11,463 bases of DNA from DASZZV01 sp035544835 (GTDB taxonomy: Bacteria; Acidobacteriota; Thermoanaerobaculia; Gp7-AA8): the NCBI GenBank assembly GCA_035544835.1, contig DASZZV010000167.1, positions 1 to 11,463 on the forward strand, in the 5' to 3' direction. The position numbers and the translations under genes are program-made. The notes under the pieces were generated by a model. The model saw only the letters and a program-made list of their open reading frames with translations, did no database searches and had not been told where the DNA came from. Within the stretch, counting starts at the first letter, position 1. Each line of letters opens with the position of its first letter. This document shows, in pieces, positions 5,352 to 11,463 of the stretch.

Positions 5352-7502
5352 TCATTTCTTCGTTCTTCCTGAGGGCTGGCGAAGCACGTCAACCAGGGAC
5401 TCGATCAACCGGGAGCTTCCATCGGCCTTGTTGACCACAGCGGCGATCTTCCCCCGCAATCGGTCGTGGTCGACAACGTTCAGGTCCTTGGCCGTGAAGA
5501 CGATGATCGGGGAACCCAATGCATCGGAACGATCCGAATCGATTGCATGCGCGATCCCGAACCCGTCCATCCCCTCCATCAGCAAATCGAGAATGATGAC
5601 GTCGTGGGCATTCTTTCCTGCACTCCGTAGACCTTCTTCTCCGCTATATGCATGAAGCACCTCATAGCCGCGCGATCCGAGGACTTCGTCCATCAGTTCG
5701 TGGACCATCCGGTCATCGTCGATGACAAGCACGCGCGGGTGCTCCTCTCGAGAAGCGGGAACGAGCTGCGAAAGCCTGCGAATGAGCGACTCCGGATCGA
5801 AGGGCTTGTTGATGTAGTCGGCCGCGCCGAGCGCAATCCCCAGGTCCCTGTTTGGAAGCATCGACACGATCAGGACCGGGATGTCGCGAATCTCGGGCTG
5901 ACTCTTGATCTGCTTGAGTGCCTCGAAGCCATCCGTACCGGGCATGACGATATCGAGAATGATGGCCGCGGGTCTGAGGCGTGAAGCGAACGAGACAGCG
6001 CTCTCTCCAGCCTGGCACCATACCGTGTCAAAACCAGCCGTGGTAAGAGCGCCGGCAATCCGCTCGAACGCCACGCGATCGTCCTCCACGACCAGAATGA
6101 GACTACCGGTCCCCGGAGGCTGGGACTCGATCGACGGCTCCAGGGCTTCCTTGCCCTGAAAGACGAGTGGAAGGGTGACTGAGAAAGTGCTCCCTTCGCC
6201 CAACACACTGATCACGGAGATCACCCCTCGATGCAACTCGACGAAGCGCTTGACGAGTGCGAGGCCGAGTCCCGTGCCGCCCACACGCCGTGACGGTTCA
6301 TGGAGATCCGCCTGTCGGAACTCCTCGAAGATGATTTCGCGATCCCTGGGCGAGACCCCGATCCCCCGGTCGATCACCGAGATCTGGATCGATTCGATCC
6401 CAAGTGGGGAGCGTTCGCCGGTCAGCCTGCGCGAGACAACGGAGACTGCCGAATCCCTGGGCGAGAACTTGATGGCGTTGGAGAGCAGATTGAACAGGAT
6501 CTGCTTGAGTCGAACCTGATCGGCCTGGAGTCGCGGTAAGTCTGGGGCCGTGTCGATATCGATCGACACGCTCCGCTCTCTGGCCATCCCGTTGGTGATG
6601 GCACAGACGTCGTCAATCGTCGACGCCACCGAAAGCGACTCGGGAAACAATTCCATTTTCCCAGCCTCGATTTTGGAGAGATCGAGGATGTCGCTGATCA
6701 GGCTCAGCAGGTGTTTACCGGAGGCGTGAATGTTGCGCAGAAATCCGACGAACCTCTTTTCAGCTCGTCCATCGAAGTGGCCGATGAGTACTTCAGAGAA
6801 TCCGATGATGGCGTTCAGCGGAGTCCTCAGTTCGTGGCTCATGCTCGCCAGAAAGCGGCTCTTGACTCTATCGGCCTCGATCAGCCTCAGGTTGGCCTCG
6901 GCCAGCTCTTCGGCACTCTTCCGCTCCTCCTCTCGAAGTTCCCTGACCTGGCGCGTCTTCCGCTGGAGACCGGTCACGGCCCGAAGAAAGAAGAAGGAAG
7001 CGGCGTAGAGGTTGACCATCAGGCCAACCGTTCTGAAGAAGGTTGCGTCGAAGCCACTGATTTGCCCCAGCAGCACCAGTACGCTGATGAGGCAGATCGT
7101 GCAGAGCAGTGCCGTAACAGCTGCAGCAGCCTGTCCCATCACGAACGCCGCGGCAGAGATGTTCACGAGGTACCAGGGGATGACGATCGAGTCCGATCCG
7201 CCCATCACCGATACGGCGAAGGACACCGACAGAATGTCGACTGCGATCCAGACGGGATCGAGGCCGATCCTGAAACGCTGAGGCAGCCTGGCGCGGCACA
7301 ATGCCCAGATTACGAGCGCGGAGACATCACCCGCTGCCAGGATGATGATCACGTCGACGTACGAAGGCTTGAAATAGCCGATGCCCCGGAACAACAGCGC
7401 CAGCGAGCACGCGAGCGTGTAGACCGCGGCCCGGTTTCGCTGAATTGCGATTCGGAAGCGCGTTTCTCGATCGAGTTGCTTGGTGCCGGATCCCATGGTC
7501 AC
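5352..7502 (-). CDS. Membrane hybrid histidine kinase with two C-terminal receiver domains
   Basis: 716 aa (GTG 7502; ATG 7496 is an equally possible start). The order is: an N-terminal membrane sensor with about five to six hydrophobic segments (28-177) and no periplasmic domain; a coiled linker rich in E/R (180-212); HisKA with phospho-acceptor H223 (SMSHELRTPLNAIIGF); HATPase with N342 (LLSNAIKFS), D378 (DRGIGV) and GGTGLGLAL (408-416). Receiver 1 (467-580) has acidic E473/D474/D475, phospho-acceptor D517, S547 and K567. Receiver 2 (589-708) has D595-D597, D639, T670 and K692. Receiver 2 has NKAD where NKPF is usual, so its output surface may differ. It probably relays phosphate internally to an unlinked partner; no Hpt or separate regulator is in the window. 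It lies 18 nt behind the STAS-like gene, probably in the same operon. The stimulus is unknown. Confidence 0.95.
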   Translation of the reverse strand: MTMGSGTKQLDRETRFRIAIQRNRAAVYTLACSLALLFRGIGYFKPSYVDVIIILAAGDVSALVIWALCRARLPQRFRIGLDPVWIAVDILSVSFAVSVMGGSDSIVIPWYLVNISAAAFVMGQAAAAVTALLCTICLISVLVLLGQISGFDATFFRTVGLMVNLYAASFFFLRAVTGLQRKTRQVRELREEERKSAEELAEANLRLIEADRVKSRFLASMSHELRTPLNAIIGFSEVLIGHFDGRAEKRFVGFLRNIHASGKHLLSLISDILDLSKIEAGKMELFPESLSVASTIDDVCAITNGMARERSVSIDIDTAPDLPRLQADQVRLKQILFNLLSNAIKFSPRDSAVSVVSRRLTGERSPLGIESIQISVIDRGIGVSPRDREIIFEEFRQADLHEPSRRVGGTGLGLALVKRFVELHRGVISVISVLGEGSTFSVTLPLVFQGKEALEPSIESQPPGTGSLILVVEDDRVAFERIAGALTTAGFDTVWCQAGESAVSFASRLRPAAIILDIVMPGTDGFEALKQIKSQPEIRDIPVLIVSMLPNRDLGIALGAADYINKPFDPESLIRRLSQLVPASREEHPRVLVIDDDRMVHELMDEVLGSRGYEVLHAYSGEEGLRSAGKNAHDVIILDLLMEGMDGFGIAHAIDSDRSDALGSPIIVFTAKDLNVVDHDRLRGKIAAVVNKADGSSRLIESLVDVLRQPSGRTKK

Positions 7503-7520
7503 GGATTCTCTGAGTGCAGA

Positions 7521-7901
7521 CTACGACTTCTCTTTCAGTATCGCCCACGCCTGGGCGTCGCTCAGGGTATCGAAGATCTGCTGCTTCCACGGGGATTCGC
7601 TGCTGTGGGCCTCGTAATAGGACGAGAGTTGCTTGATGGTCTCGTCCCTTGCAGCGATAGCCACTTTCACAAACGGGTTCGACAGCGCCGCAGCCTTGTC
7701 GTTGCTTGCCATGACCTCCATGTCATCCTGGGTGACGTCGAATCGCTCCACTCGCGTCAGATCGACGATCTGATACGTCATCTCGTCGAACCGCTCATCA
7801 CCGTAGATCTCCTGGTTGGAACCGAGTAGCTCTTCCCCGGTCACGACACCCGAGAAAGTCCAGGTCACGCCTCGTGGTCCCCATGAAGTGGAATGCGGCA
7901 A
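7521..7901 (-). CDS. STAS/SpoIIAA-like small protein, TTG start
   Basis: A 126-aa cytosolic protein. I place the start at TTG 7901, because a perfect AGGAGG (complement of 7909-7914) sits 7 nt ahead. The longer reading from ATG 8006 is Pro/Ser/Cys-rich and crosses the leader inverted repeat. The sequence runs WTFSGVVTGEELLGSNQEIY, then DERFDEMTYQIVDLTRVERF, later SPWKQQIFDTLSDAQAWAIL. The alternating strands and helices and the final FDTLSDAQAWA helix resemble the SpoIIAA-like STAS/SEC14 family; recognition is by pattern only. No lipobox or membrane segment is present. It lies 18 nt upstream of the hybrid kinase, so it may modulate that kinase or its target, as STAS-fold proteins often do in signalling. 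The Ser that anti-sigma-antagonist proteins phosphorylate cannot be assigned with confidence. Confidence 0.75.
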   Translation of the reverse strand: MPHSTSWGPRGVTWTFSGVVTGEELLGSNQEIYGDERFDEMTYQIVDLTRVERFDVTQDDMEVMASNDKAAALSNPFVKVAIAARDETIKQLSSYYEAHSSESPWKQQIFDTLSDAQAWAILKEKS

Positions 7902-7908
7902 GTCGGTT

Positions 7909-7914
7909 CCTCCT
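7909..7914 (-). promoter_or_regulatory. Perfect AGGAGG ribosome-binding site deciding a TTG start
   Basis: The plus-strand CCTCCT is AGGAGG on the minus strand. It is 7 nt from TTG 7901 in the frame of the STAS-like gene. No ATG or GTG in that frame has comparable support. Confidence 0.75.
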
Positions 7915-7932
7915 GAACAAGGGAGTGTACTG

Positions 7933-8001
7933 GGTTGAACCGGGAACCAGCCGTCGCAGGGGGTCGGCGACATCGAGATGCCCGATGGTTCCAATTCAAC
8001 C
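7933..8001. repeat. Interrupted inverted repeat in the leader of the STAS/kinase operon
   Basis: The left arm 7933-7949 (GGTTGAA, CC, GGGAACCA) pairs with the right arm 7986-8001 (TGGTTCC, AA, TTCAACC). These are two 7-bp perfect blocks separated by a small internal loop. The 36-bp centre carries its own GTCGC...GCGAC hairpin (7953-7971). As minus-strand RNA, the structure ends about 19 nt before the AGGAGG, where it could affect translation. As DNA, it could be a two-part operator. It fits no riboswitch class that I recognise. Confidence 0.5.
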
Positions 8002-8208
8002 AACACACTTCACCAGGGACTCAAAGCGCAGTGTAGCTGATCCGACAGAGAGCTCCCGTGTAGGCGGCCTCCTGAAACCTCGGTGCAGACCCTCAACGAT
8101 GAAGGTCTCCATTCTCGGAATGGTTCAGGCGAACGCGTCACCGGGATTCATCTCGCTTCGCCCTCCCAGGGTGCGCACCTTGCACTACAACAGTGAGGAG
8201 GCACGAGC

Positions 8209-9009
8209 ATGAAAAAATGGATACTTGCGGCAGCTCTGATCGCTTCGATGACCACACCCGCGCCGGCTCTCGACACGAAGGACCTCCTGGCGCTGATCGC
8301 CATGCCTCTGGCCGTAGCGGAGGTATCGAACCTCACAGGGGTTCCGGCCGGGCGGCTCAACAACGCTCTGGCGGTCCTTTCAGGGGCCAACCTTCAGCCT
8401 GTTCAGTTCGTCCAGGTGGTCGAATACACACCGGTCGCCCTGGTGTACGACGAGCGGAATCAAACCGACTTTGTCTACTTCATGACGACCGAGACCTCTC
8501 GGGGAGTCAGGGGCGATCGACTCTTCGACGCTGTCACTCACTACTTCAATGATACGTACTCGATTCCGAGAACCACCTGGAGCGCTCCGCGTTTCACCGA
8601 GGTCTATTTCACGCGGCCTGTTCTGCCCCAGATGGTGATCAGGCGGGTAGAAGAGATTCGTCTGGCTCCGAGGATTACGACTCACGTAGTGACTCGCGAA
8701 GCGCCAGGTCATCCGCACGGCGGGCCGCCGGGACAGGTCAAAAAAGAGCTTGGTCTTCAGACAGGAGCCGAGGTCGTGCATGGCTACAAACCAGGCCGCG
8801 GCCATGAGAACAACGGACACGGTCGTGGTCACGAGAAGCGCGAGGAAGTGGTCCGCATCGCGCCGCAGCCATCGATGAATCCGGGGCTTCCGCCGGGTCA
8901 GGCCAAAAAGAATGGTGGAGGGCCTCCCGGTCAGATGAAGAAAGGCGGCGAGGGACATGGCGGTGGTAATGGCAAAGGTCACGGTCACGGGAAAGGAGGA
9001 AAGGGATGA
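8209..9009 (+). CDS. Secreted protein with PPGQxKK repeats and Gly/His-rich tail
   Basis: 266 aa. ATG 8209 follows AGGAGG with good spacing. Signal peptide: MKKWILAAALIASMTTPAPA, with likely cleavage near residue 20-21. Residues 22-165 form a folded region that I do not recognise. It includes LTGVPAGRLNNALAVL (42-57) and a YTPVALVYDERNQTDFVYFM stretch (73-92). From 166 the protein is low complexity: three copies of PPGQ(V/A/M)KK at 173-179, 228-234 and 239-245, then a tail of Gly, His and Lys (246-266). The PPGQxKK motif recurs in exported proteins of many soil bacteria. The His-rich tail could bind metal ions, but this is speculation. The TGA overlaps the ATG of the downstream lipoprotein (ATGA), so the two are coupled and probably act in the same envelope process. 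Confidence 0.82.
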   Translation: MKKWILAAALIASMTTPAPALDTKDLLALIAMPLAVAEVSNLTGVPAGRLNNALAVLSGANLQPVQFVQVVEYTPVALVYDERNQTDFVYFMTTETSRGVRGDRLFDAVTHYFNDTYSIPRTTWSAPRFTEVYFTRPVLPQMVIRRVEEIRLAPRITTHVVTREAPGHPHGGPPGQVKKELGLQTGAEVVHGYKPGRGHENNGHGRGHEKREEVVRIAPQPSMNPGLPPGQAKKNGGGPPGQMKKGGEGHGGGNGKGHGHGKGGKG

Positions 9010-9299
9010 GACAAGCCGTAACGACTCTAACGATTCTACTGGTTCTCGCCCTTTCGGCCTGTCAGAAAAACGGGCAGACCTCGCCTGGCAGCAATACGTC
9101 GCAGACCTCGGCCAGACTCTCTCCCGAAGAGTTAGGTGAGCTGGGAGCAAAAATCACGAAGAGTCCCAAACATGCGGAAGAGATGCTGTCTGGCGCGGGA
9201 CTGACGGAGAGCAGCTTCGAAACTGCGATACGAAAGGTAGCGGCCGATCCCGAGGCATCGAAACGATACGCAGCGGCCTTCAAAAAGGCGAAGGGGTAG
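9006..9299 (+). CDS. Small lipoprotein
   Basis: 97 aa. The N-terminus is a lipoprotein signal, MRQAVTTLTILLVLALSAC, with lipobox LSAC and lipidated C19. A Ser/Thr/Gly linker (20-36) is followed by a charged helical domain (37-97: SPEELGELGAKI, SPKHAEEML, LTESSFETAIRKVAAD, ASKRYAAAFKKAKG). A perfect AGGAGG at 8994-8999, inside the end of the preceding gene, is 6 nt from the ATG, and the genes overlap by ATGA. Asp or another retention signal is not evident at position +2 (Gln20), so in a diderm it should go to the outer membrane. The helical domain resembles small hypothetical lipoproteins of Acidobacteriota-type genomes; its function is unknown. Confidence 0.83.
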   Translation: MRQAVTTLTILLVLALSACQKNGQTSPGSNTSQTSARLSPEELGELGAKITKSPKHAEEMLSGAGLTESSFETAIRKVAADPEASKRYAAAFKKAKG

Positions 9300-9306
9300 C
9301 GTTGCT

Positions 9307-9342
9307 CCCTGCTCGTCCGGATGAAGCAGGGTCTGATTTTTT
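9307..9342 (+). terminator. Rho-independent terminator after the lipoprotein gene
   Basis: CCCTGCT (9307-9313) pairs with AGCAGGG (9325-9331); the 11-nt loop contains TCCGGA. A TTTTTT run follows at 9337-9342, 5 nt after the stem. The T-run overlaps the stop codon of the convergent transporter gene, so the two transcription units end back to back. Confidence 0.75.
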
Positions 9343-10699
9343 ACACCGGCCGCGCTTCGGCCGCTTCATCCCAGATCTCCACGCGGTGGCTCTCCTTCAA
9401 CAGGAGCGAGCCGACGATGAAGGTAGTTAGGGCGACGGCCATGACCCAGTAGAGGCCGGCGAAGATGTTGCCGGTCTTCTCCACGAGCAGGCCGGCGATG
9501 AGCGGCAGCGTGCCGCCGAACCAGCCGTTCCCGATGTGATACGGAAGGGAAAAGGACGTGTAGCGGATCCTGGCCGGGAAAGCCTCGATGAGAAATGCCG
9601 CGATCGGTCCGTAGACCATCGTCACGTACAACACCTGCACGAACACCAGCAGCGTAAGCATCACCACGTTCGGATGAGACGGATCTCCGTAATGCCGCAT
9701 AGCGTGGTAGATCGGCAGATACGTCAGGGCCGCTATGAGATTTCCGGCCATCATGATCTTCAGCCTGCCTATGCGGTCGGACAGCGCGCCGAAAACGACG
9801 AAGAAAGGCATGCCCAGCACCAGCGCCACGGCCACAATGATGCTGGCCTTCTCCAGCCCGATCTTCAGAACGGTCTGCAGAAAAGAGAGTGCGTAGAACT
9901 GTCCGGTGTACCAGATGATCCCCTGCCCTGCCGTAGCGCCAAAGAGGACCAGCAGCACGATCCGGAAGTTTCTCCAGTTTCCAAAGCTCTCCCGGAGCGG
10001 AGCCAGCGAGGCTTTGCCCTGACTCTTGATGGACGCGAAGAGCGGCGACTCCTTGAGCCGGAGCCGGATGTAGAACGAGATCCCCACCAGGAGAAGTGAC
10101 AAAAGAAAGGGAATCCGCCAGCCCCACGATTTGAAATCAGCTTCGGGCATCATCCGGCGGACCGCCAGGATGACGCCGAGAGAGACGAAGAGCCCGAGTG
10201 TGGCGGTAATCTGAATGAAGCTCGTGTAGTAGCCGCGACGATTATCGGGGACGTGCTCGGCGACATACACAGCAGCTCCGCCGTATTCGCCGCCGAGAGC
10301 CAGCCCCTGAAGCAGGCGCAGCACGAGAAGGAGGGAGGGAGCGAGCAGCCCAATGCTGGCGTACGTCGGCAGCAGCCCGATGAGGAAGGTCGACAATCCC
10401 ATGATCGTCAGTGTCACCAGGAAGGCGTACTTGCGGCCGATGAGGTCTCCGATGCGGCCGAAGACCAGCGCACCGAAGGGACGGACGATGAAACCGGTCG
10501 CGAACAGGGCCCAGGTCTTGATCAGAGCCCAGGCCGGGTTCCCCTTCGGGAACATGAGCTCGGACATGATCACGGCCAGGCTTCCAAAGATGTAGAAGTC
10601 ATACCACTCGATCATCGTCCCGAGACCTGAGGCGAAGATGATGCGCCCGATCGGATACTCAACGCCTGCGCGACCGGCGACCTCGTTCTTTTGACTCAT
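9341..10699 (-). CDS. MHS-family MFS proton symporter
   Basis: 452 aa, of usual length, with twelve predicted membrane segments. Signature motifs: GTMIEWYDFYIFG (26-38); the MFS loop 2-3 motif RPFGALVFGRIGDLIGRK (about 73-90); LLQGLALGGEYGGAAVYVAEH; and the second-half copy FGALSDRIGRLK. These place it in the metabolite:H+ symporter family with ProP, ShiA and KgtP relatives. The substrate (an organic acid or osmolyte are the usual kinds) cannot be told from the sequence. ATG 10699 follows GGGAGGAA at about 9 nt. Upstream lies the 7-bp tandem repeat array (10733-10767). It is monocistronic here and convergent with the lipoprotein gene, sharing the terminator region. Confidence 0.93.
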   Translation of the reverse strand: MSQKNEVAGRAGVEYPIGRIIFASGLGTMIEWYDFYIFGSLAVIMSELMFPKGNPAWALIKTWALFATGFIVRPFGALVFGRIGDLIGRKYAFLVTLTIMGLSTFLIGLLPTYASIGLLAPSLLLVLRLLQGLALGGEYGGAAVYVAEHVPDNRRGYYTSFIQITATLGLFVSLGVILAVRRMMPEADFKSWGWRIPFLLSLLLVGISFYIRLRLKESPLFASIKSQGKASLAPLRESFGNWRNFRIVLLVLFGATAGQGIIWYTGQFYALSFLQTVLKIGLEKASIIVAVALVLGMPFFVVFGALSDRIGRLKIMMAGNLIAALTYLPIYHAMRHYGDPSHPNVVMLTLLVFVQVLYVTMVYGPIAAFLIEAFPARIRYTSFSLPYHIGNGWFGGTLPLIAGLLVEKTGNIFAGLYWVMAVALTTFIVGSLLLKESHRVEIWDEAAEARPV

Positions 10700-10732
10700 C
10701 CCCTCGTTCCTCCCGTGCTAAAGAATAGCTTC

Positions 10733-10767
10733 TTCATTCTTCATTCTTCATTCTTCATTCTTCATTC
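10733..10767. repeat. Five perfect 7-bp tandem repeats (TTCATTC; GAATGAA on the minus strand)
   Basis: Units are at 10733-10739, 10740-10746, 10747-10753, 10754-10760 and 10761-10767, all identical. The array lies 34 nt upstream of the transporter ATG, in its leader or promoter. Arrays of this type change copy number by slippage. Confidence 0.9.
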
Positions 10768-10830
10768 GGAACGGCTGAAGGTAGAGATTTACCCACCGAC
10801 GGTACGAAGCTTGTAACCGTATCGATTGAT

Positions 10831-11090
10831 ATGGTCCGGTTTCTCTTGCTCTTGTGGCTTCTCTTCGCATGCCCGTCCGCTCTTCTCGCCTCACATGGGC
10901 GTCCTGTGGCCTCACCACCGATTGCAGAACCAATCGCGATCGAGCCGCTCATCCCCGGCCTCGAGCGGCCGGTGGCAATTGTTCCATCCCACGACCATAC
11001 CGGCAACCTCTACGTCGTCGAGCAAAAGGGACGGTGCTTTTATTCGACGGACACAGGGTTCTCGATCAGCCGCGGGGCACGCGTAGATGA
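10831..11090 (+). pseudogene. 5' remnant of a glucose/sorbosone dehydrogenase-like gene, frameshifted and truncated
   Basis: ATG 10831 opens a signal peptide (MVRFLLLLWLLFACPSALLA). The mature part runs IEPLIPGLERPVAIV, then GNLYVVEQKGR. That is the first blade of soluble PQQ-dependent glucose/sorbosone dehydrogenases (GSDH family), which oxidise sugars in the periplasm and are normally over 350 aa. After KGR the same frame becomes meaningless (CFYSTDTG). The +1 frame instead continues VLLFDGHRVLDQP, exactly the expected next strand. One lost base near 11032-11035 explains this. Homology then stops near 11072 and TGA follows at 11088-11090, with repeat DNA immediately after. The rest of the gene is absent from the window. 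No strong ribosome site precedes the ATG. The frameshift alone could be a sequencing error, but the truncation could not. Confidence 0.7.
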
Positions 11091-11112
11091 GAGCGAAATA
11101 CGACGATGCCTC

Positions 11113-11124
11113 GTTCTCGAGAAC
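11113..11124. repeat. 12-bp perfect palindrome
   Basis: GTTCTCGAGAAC reads the same on both strands. It lies at the left border of the composite repeat, shortly after the truncated dehydrogenase. It may mark the edge of the element or be chance. Confidence 0.5.
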
Positions 11125-11136
11125 AGAAACGACCAT

Positions 11137-11188
11137 TGTCATCCTGAGCCGGGGAACGACGCAGGCGTCGCTGTTGAGAACAATGACA
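11137..11188. repeat. Repeat unit A, TGTCAT...ATGACA (52 bp)
   Basis: It is bounded by a 6-bp inverted repeat and contains CGACGC-AG-GCGTCG (11157-11170), a tight inner hairpin. It aligns with unit B at 11296-11346: both have AGCCG.GGAACGAC, a short variable stretch, and CGTCGCT in order. Confidence 0.7.
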
Positions 11189-11191
11189 CCC

Positions 11192-11283
11192 CGTGTAGCG
11201 CGGCCGCCCTCGGCCGCCCTTGCAACGAGAGTGCGATCGGAATCGTGCGAGACAAAGGCGGCCGAGGGCGGCCGCGCTACACG
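11192..11283. repeat. 27-bp-arm perfect inverted repeat
   Basis: Arm 11192-11218 begins CGTGTAGCGCGGCCGCC and is perfectly complementary to 11257-11283. A further three base pairs follow after one mismatch (TTG 11220-11222 with CAA 11253-11255). The ~30-nt centre is itself weakly self-complementary. The G+C-rich stem would fold into a very stable hairpin or cruciform. Small ORFs crossing it are by-products. Confidence 0.92.
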
Positions 11284-11295
11284 AAAAGCACATCG

Positions 11296-11346
11296 TGTCA
11301 TTAGAAGCCGTGGAACGACATGACGTCGCTACTGGGAAAGATGACA
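11296..11346. repeat. Repeat unit B, TGTCAT...ATGACA (51 bp)
   Basis: Same orientation and same plan as unit A, with several substitutions and a 4-base rather than 5-base variable core. Units A and B flank the 27-bp inverted repeat, 4 nt and 13 nt away on the two sides. Confidence 0.7.
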
Positions 11347-11368
11347 TGGACTGCGACTGACGTTCATC

Positions 11369-11463
11369 TATGTTTCTAGCCCCGTAGGGGCGTTTGAAAA
11401 TAGCCCAGGACGAAGTCCTGGGTACCGGTTTCTCGAAGTATGTTTCGAGCCCCGGAGGGGCGT
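11369..11463. repeat. REP-like palindrome array, continuing off the right edge
   Basis: Three hairpins are seen: GCCCC-gta-GGGGC (11379-11391), CCCAGGAC-gaa-GTCCTGGG (11404-11422) and GCCCC-gga-GGGGC (11449-11461). The 25-bp stretches 11369-11393 and 11439-11463 are the same apart from two bases, giving a period of 70 bp. Alternating GCCCC/GGGGC and CCCAGG/CCTGGG palindromes are a familiar intergenic repeat in Acidobacteriota- and Planctomycetota-like genomes. No gene is seen here. Confidence 0.85.

Larger units (their letters stand above)
7902..8208. other. Divergent intergenic region of 307 bp
   Basis: It separates the minus-strand STAS/kinase operon from the plus-strand secreted-protein operon and must hold both promoters. 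I see the ribosome site of the TTG start (7909-7914), the long inverted repeat at 7933-8001, and an AGGAGG just before ATG 8209. No convincing -35/-10 pair stands out in either direction. The ORFs that cross it are low-complexity and look like shadows. Confidence 0.6.

Noticed and set aside
7933..7960. tRNA-like T-arm (GGTTCAA in the minus-strand reading)
   Set aside because: No acceptor stem, D-arm or anticodon arm can be built around it.
7902..8006. 35-residue N-terminal extension of the STAS-like protein
   Set aside because: It crosses the leader inverted repeat and lacks a ribosome site, whereas TTG 7901 has a perfect one.
10831..11304. 157-aa ORF as an intact secreted protein
   Set aside because: After KGR the frame leaves the recognised family, and the rest is translation of palindromic repeat DNA.
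11369..11463. CRISPR-like repeat and spacer pattern
   Set aside because: The repeat is itself a short hairpin, the interval between copies contains another palindrome rather than unique spacer, and no cas gene is present.

Overview
The window is about 11.5 kb of roughly 60% G+C bacterial DNA. It looks like soil or sediment Acidobacteriota or a similar phylum. The reasons are the short xfp-ackA operon, paired PIN-domain toxin-antitoxin genes, frequent GTG/TTG starts, and intergenic palindromic repeats of the GCCCC-n-GGGGC / CCCAGG-n-CCTGGG kind. This assignment is an inference; there is no rRNA or tRNA in the window to support it.

Layout, left to right. Positions 1-1277 hold two type II toxin-antitoxin modules placed head to head. 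On the minus strand is a FitAB-like pair: a PIN toxin running off the left edge, and a ribbon-helix-helix antitoxin that seems to have lost its N-terminal DNA-binding strand. On the plus strand is an intact RHH antitoxin plus VapC toxin. The 46 bp between them hold a good sigma70-like promoter, an inverted-repeat operator and a start codon that seems leaderless. Only 40 bp after vapC begins xfp (phosphoketolase), followed one base later by ackA (a compact acetate kinase). Together these convert fructose-6-P or xylulose-5-P plus phosphate to acetyl-phosphate, then to acetate and ATP. A small DUF5684-type membrane protein follows behind its own candidate promoter.

On the minus strand (5352-7901) a small STAS/SpoIIAA-like gene with a TTG start is followed by a membrane-bound hybrid histidine kinase with two C-terminal receiver domains. 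They form a likely signalling operon with a long inverted repeat in the leader. Divergent from it is a plus-strand pair: a secreted protein with a repeated PPGQxKK motif and a Gly/His-rich tail, and a translationally coupled lipoprotein. A Rho-independent terminator closes that pair and abuts the convergent gene for an MHS-family proton symporter, whose upstream region carries five perfect 7-bp tandem repeats.

The right end (10831-11463) is decayed or repeat-rich. The 5' end of a glucose/sorbosone dehydrogenase-like gene is frameshifted and cut off. It is followed by a composite palindromic element (two related ~52-bp TGTCAT...ATGACA units around a 27-bp-arm inverted repeat), then by REP-like palindromes with a ~70-bp period running off the right edge.

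I found no CRISPR array, transposase, phage gene or RNA gene. The points most worth a second look are the asymmetric divergent toxin-antitoxin locus, the acetate kinase missing about 53 residues, the leader of the STAS/kinase operon, and the nested repeats next to the broken dehydrogenase gene.
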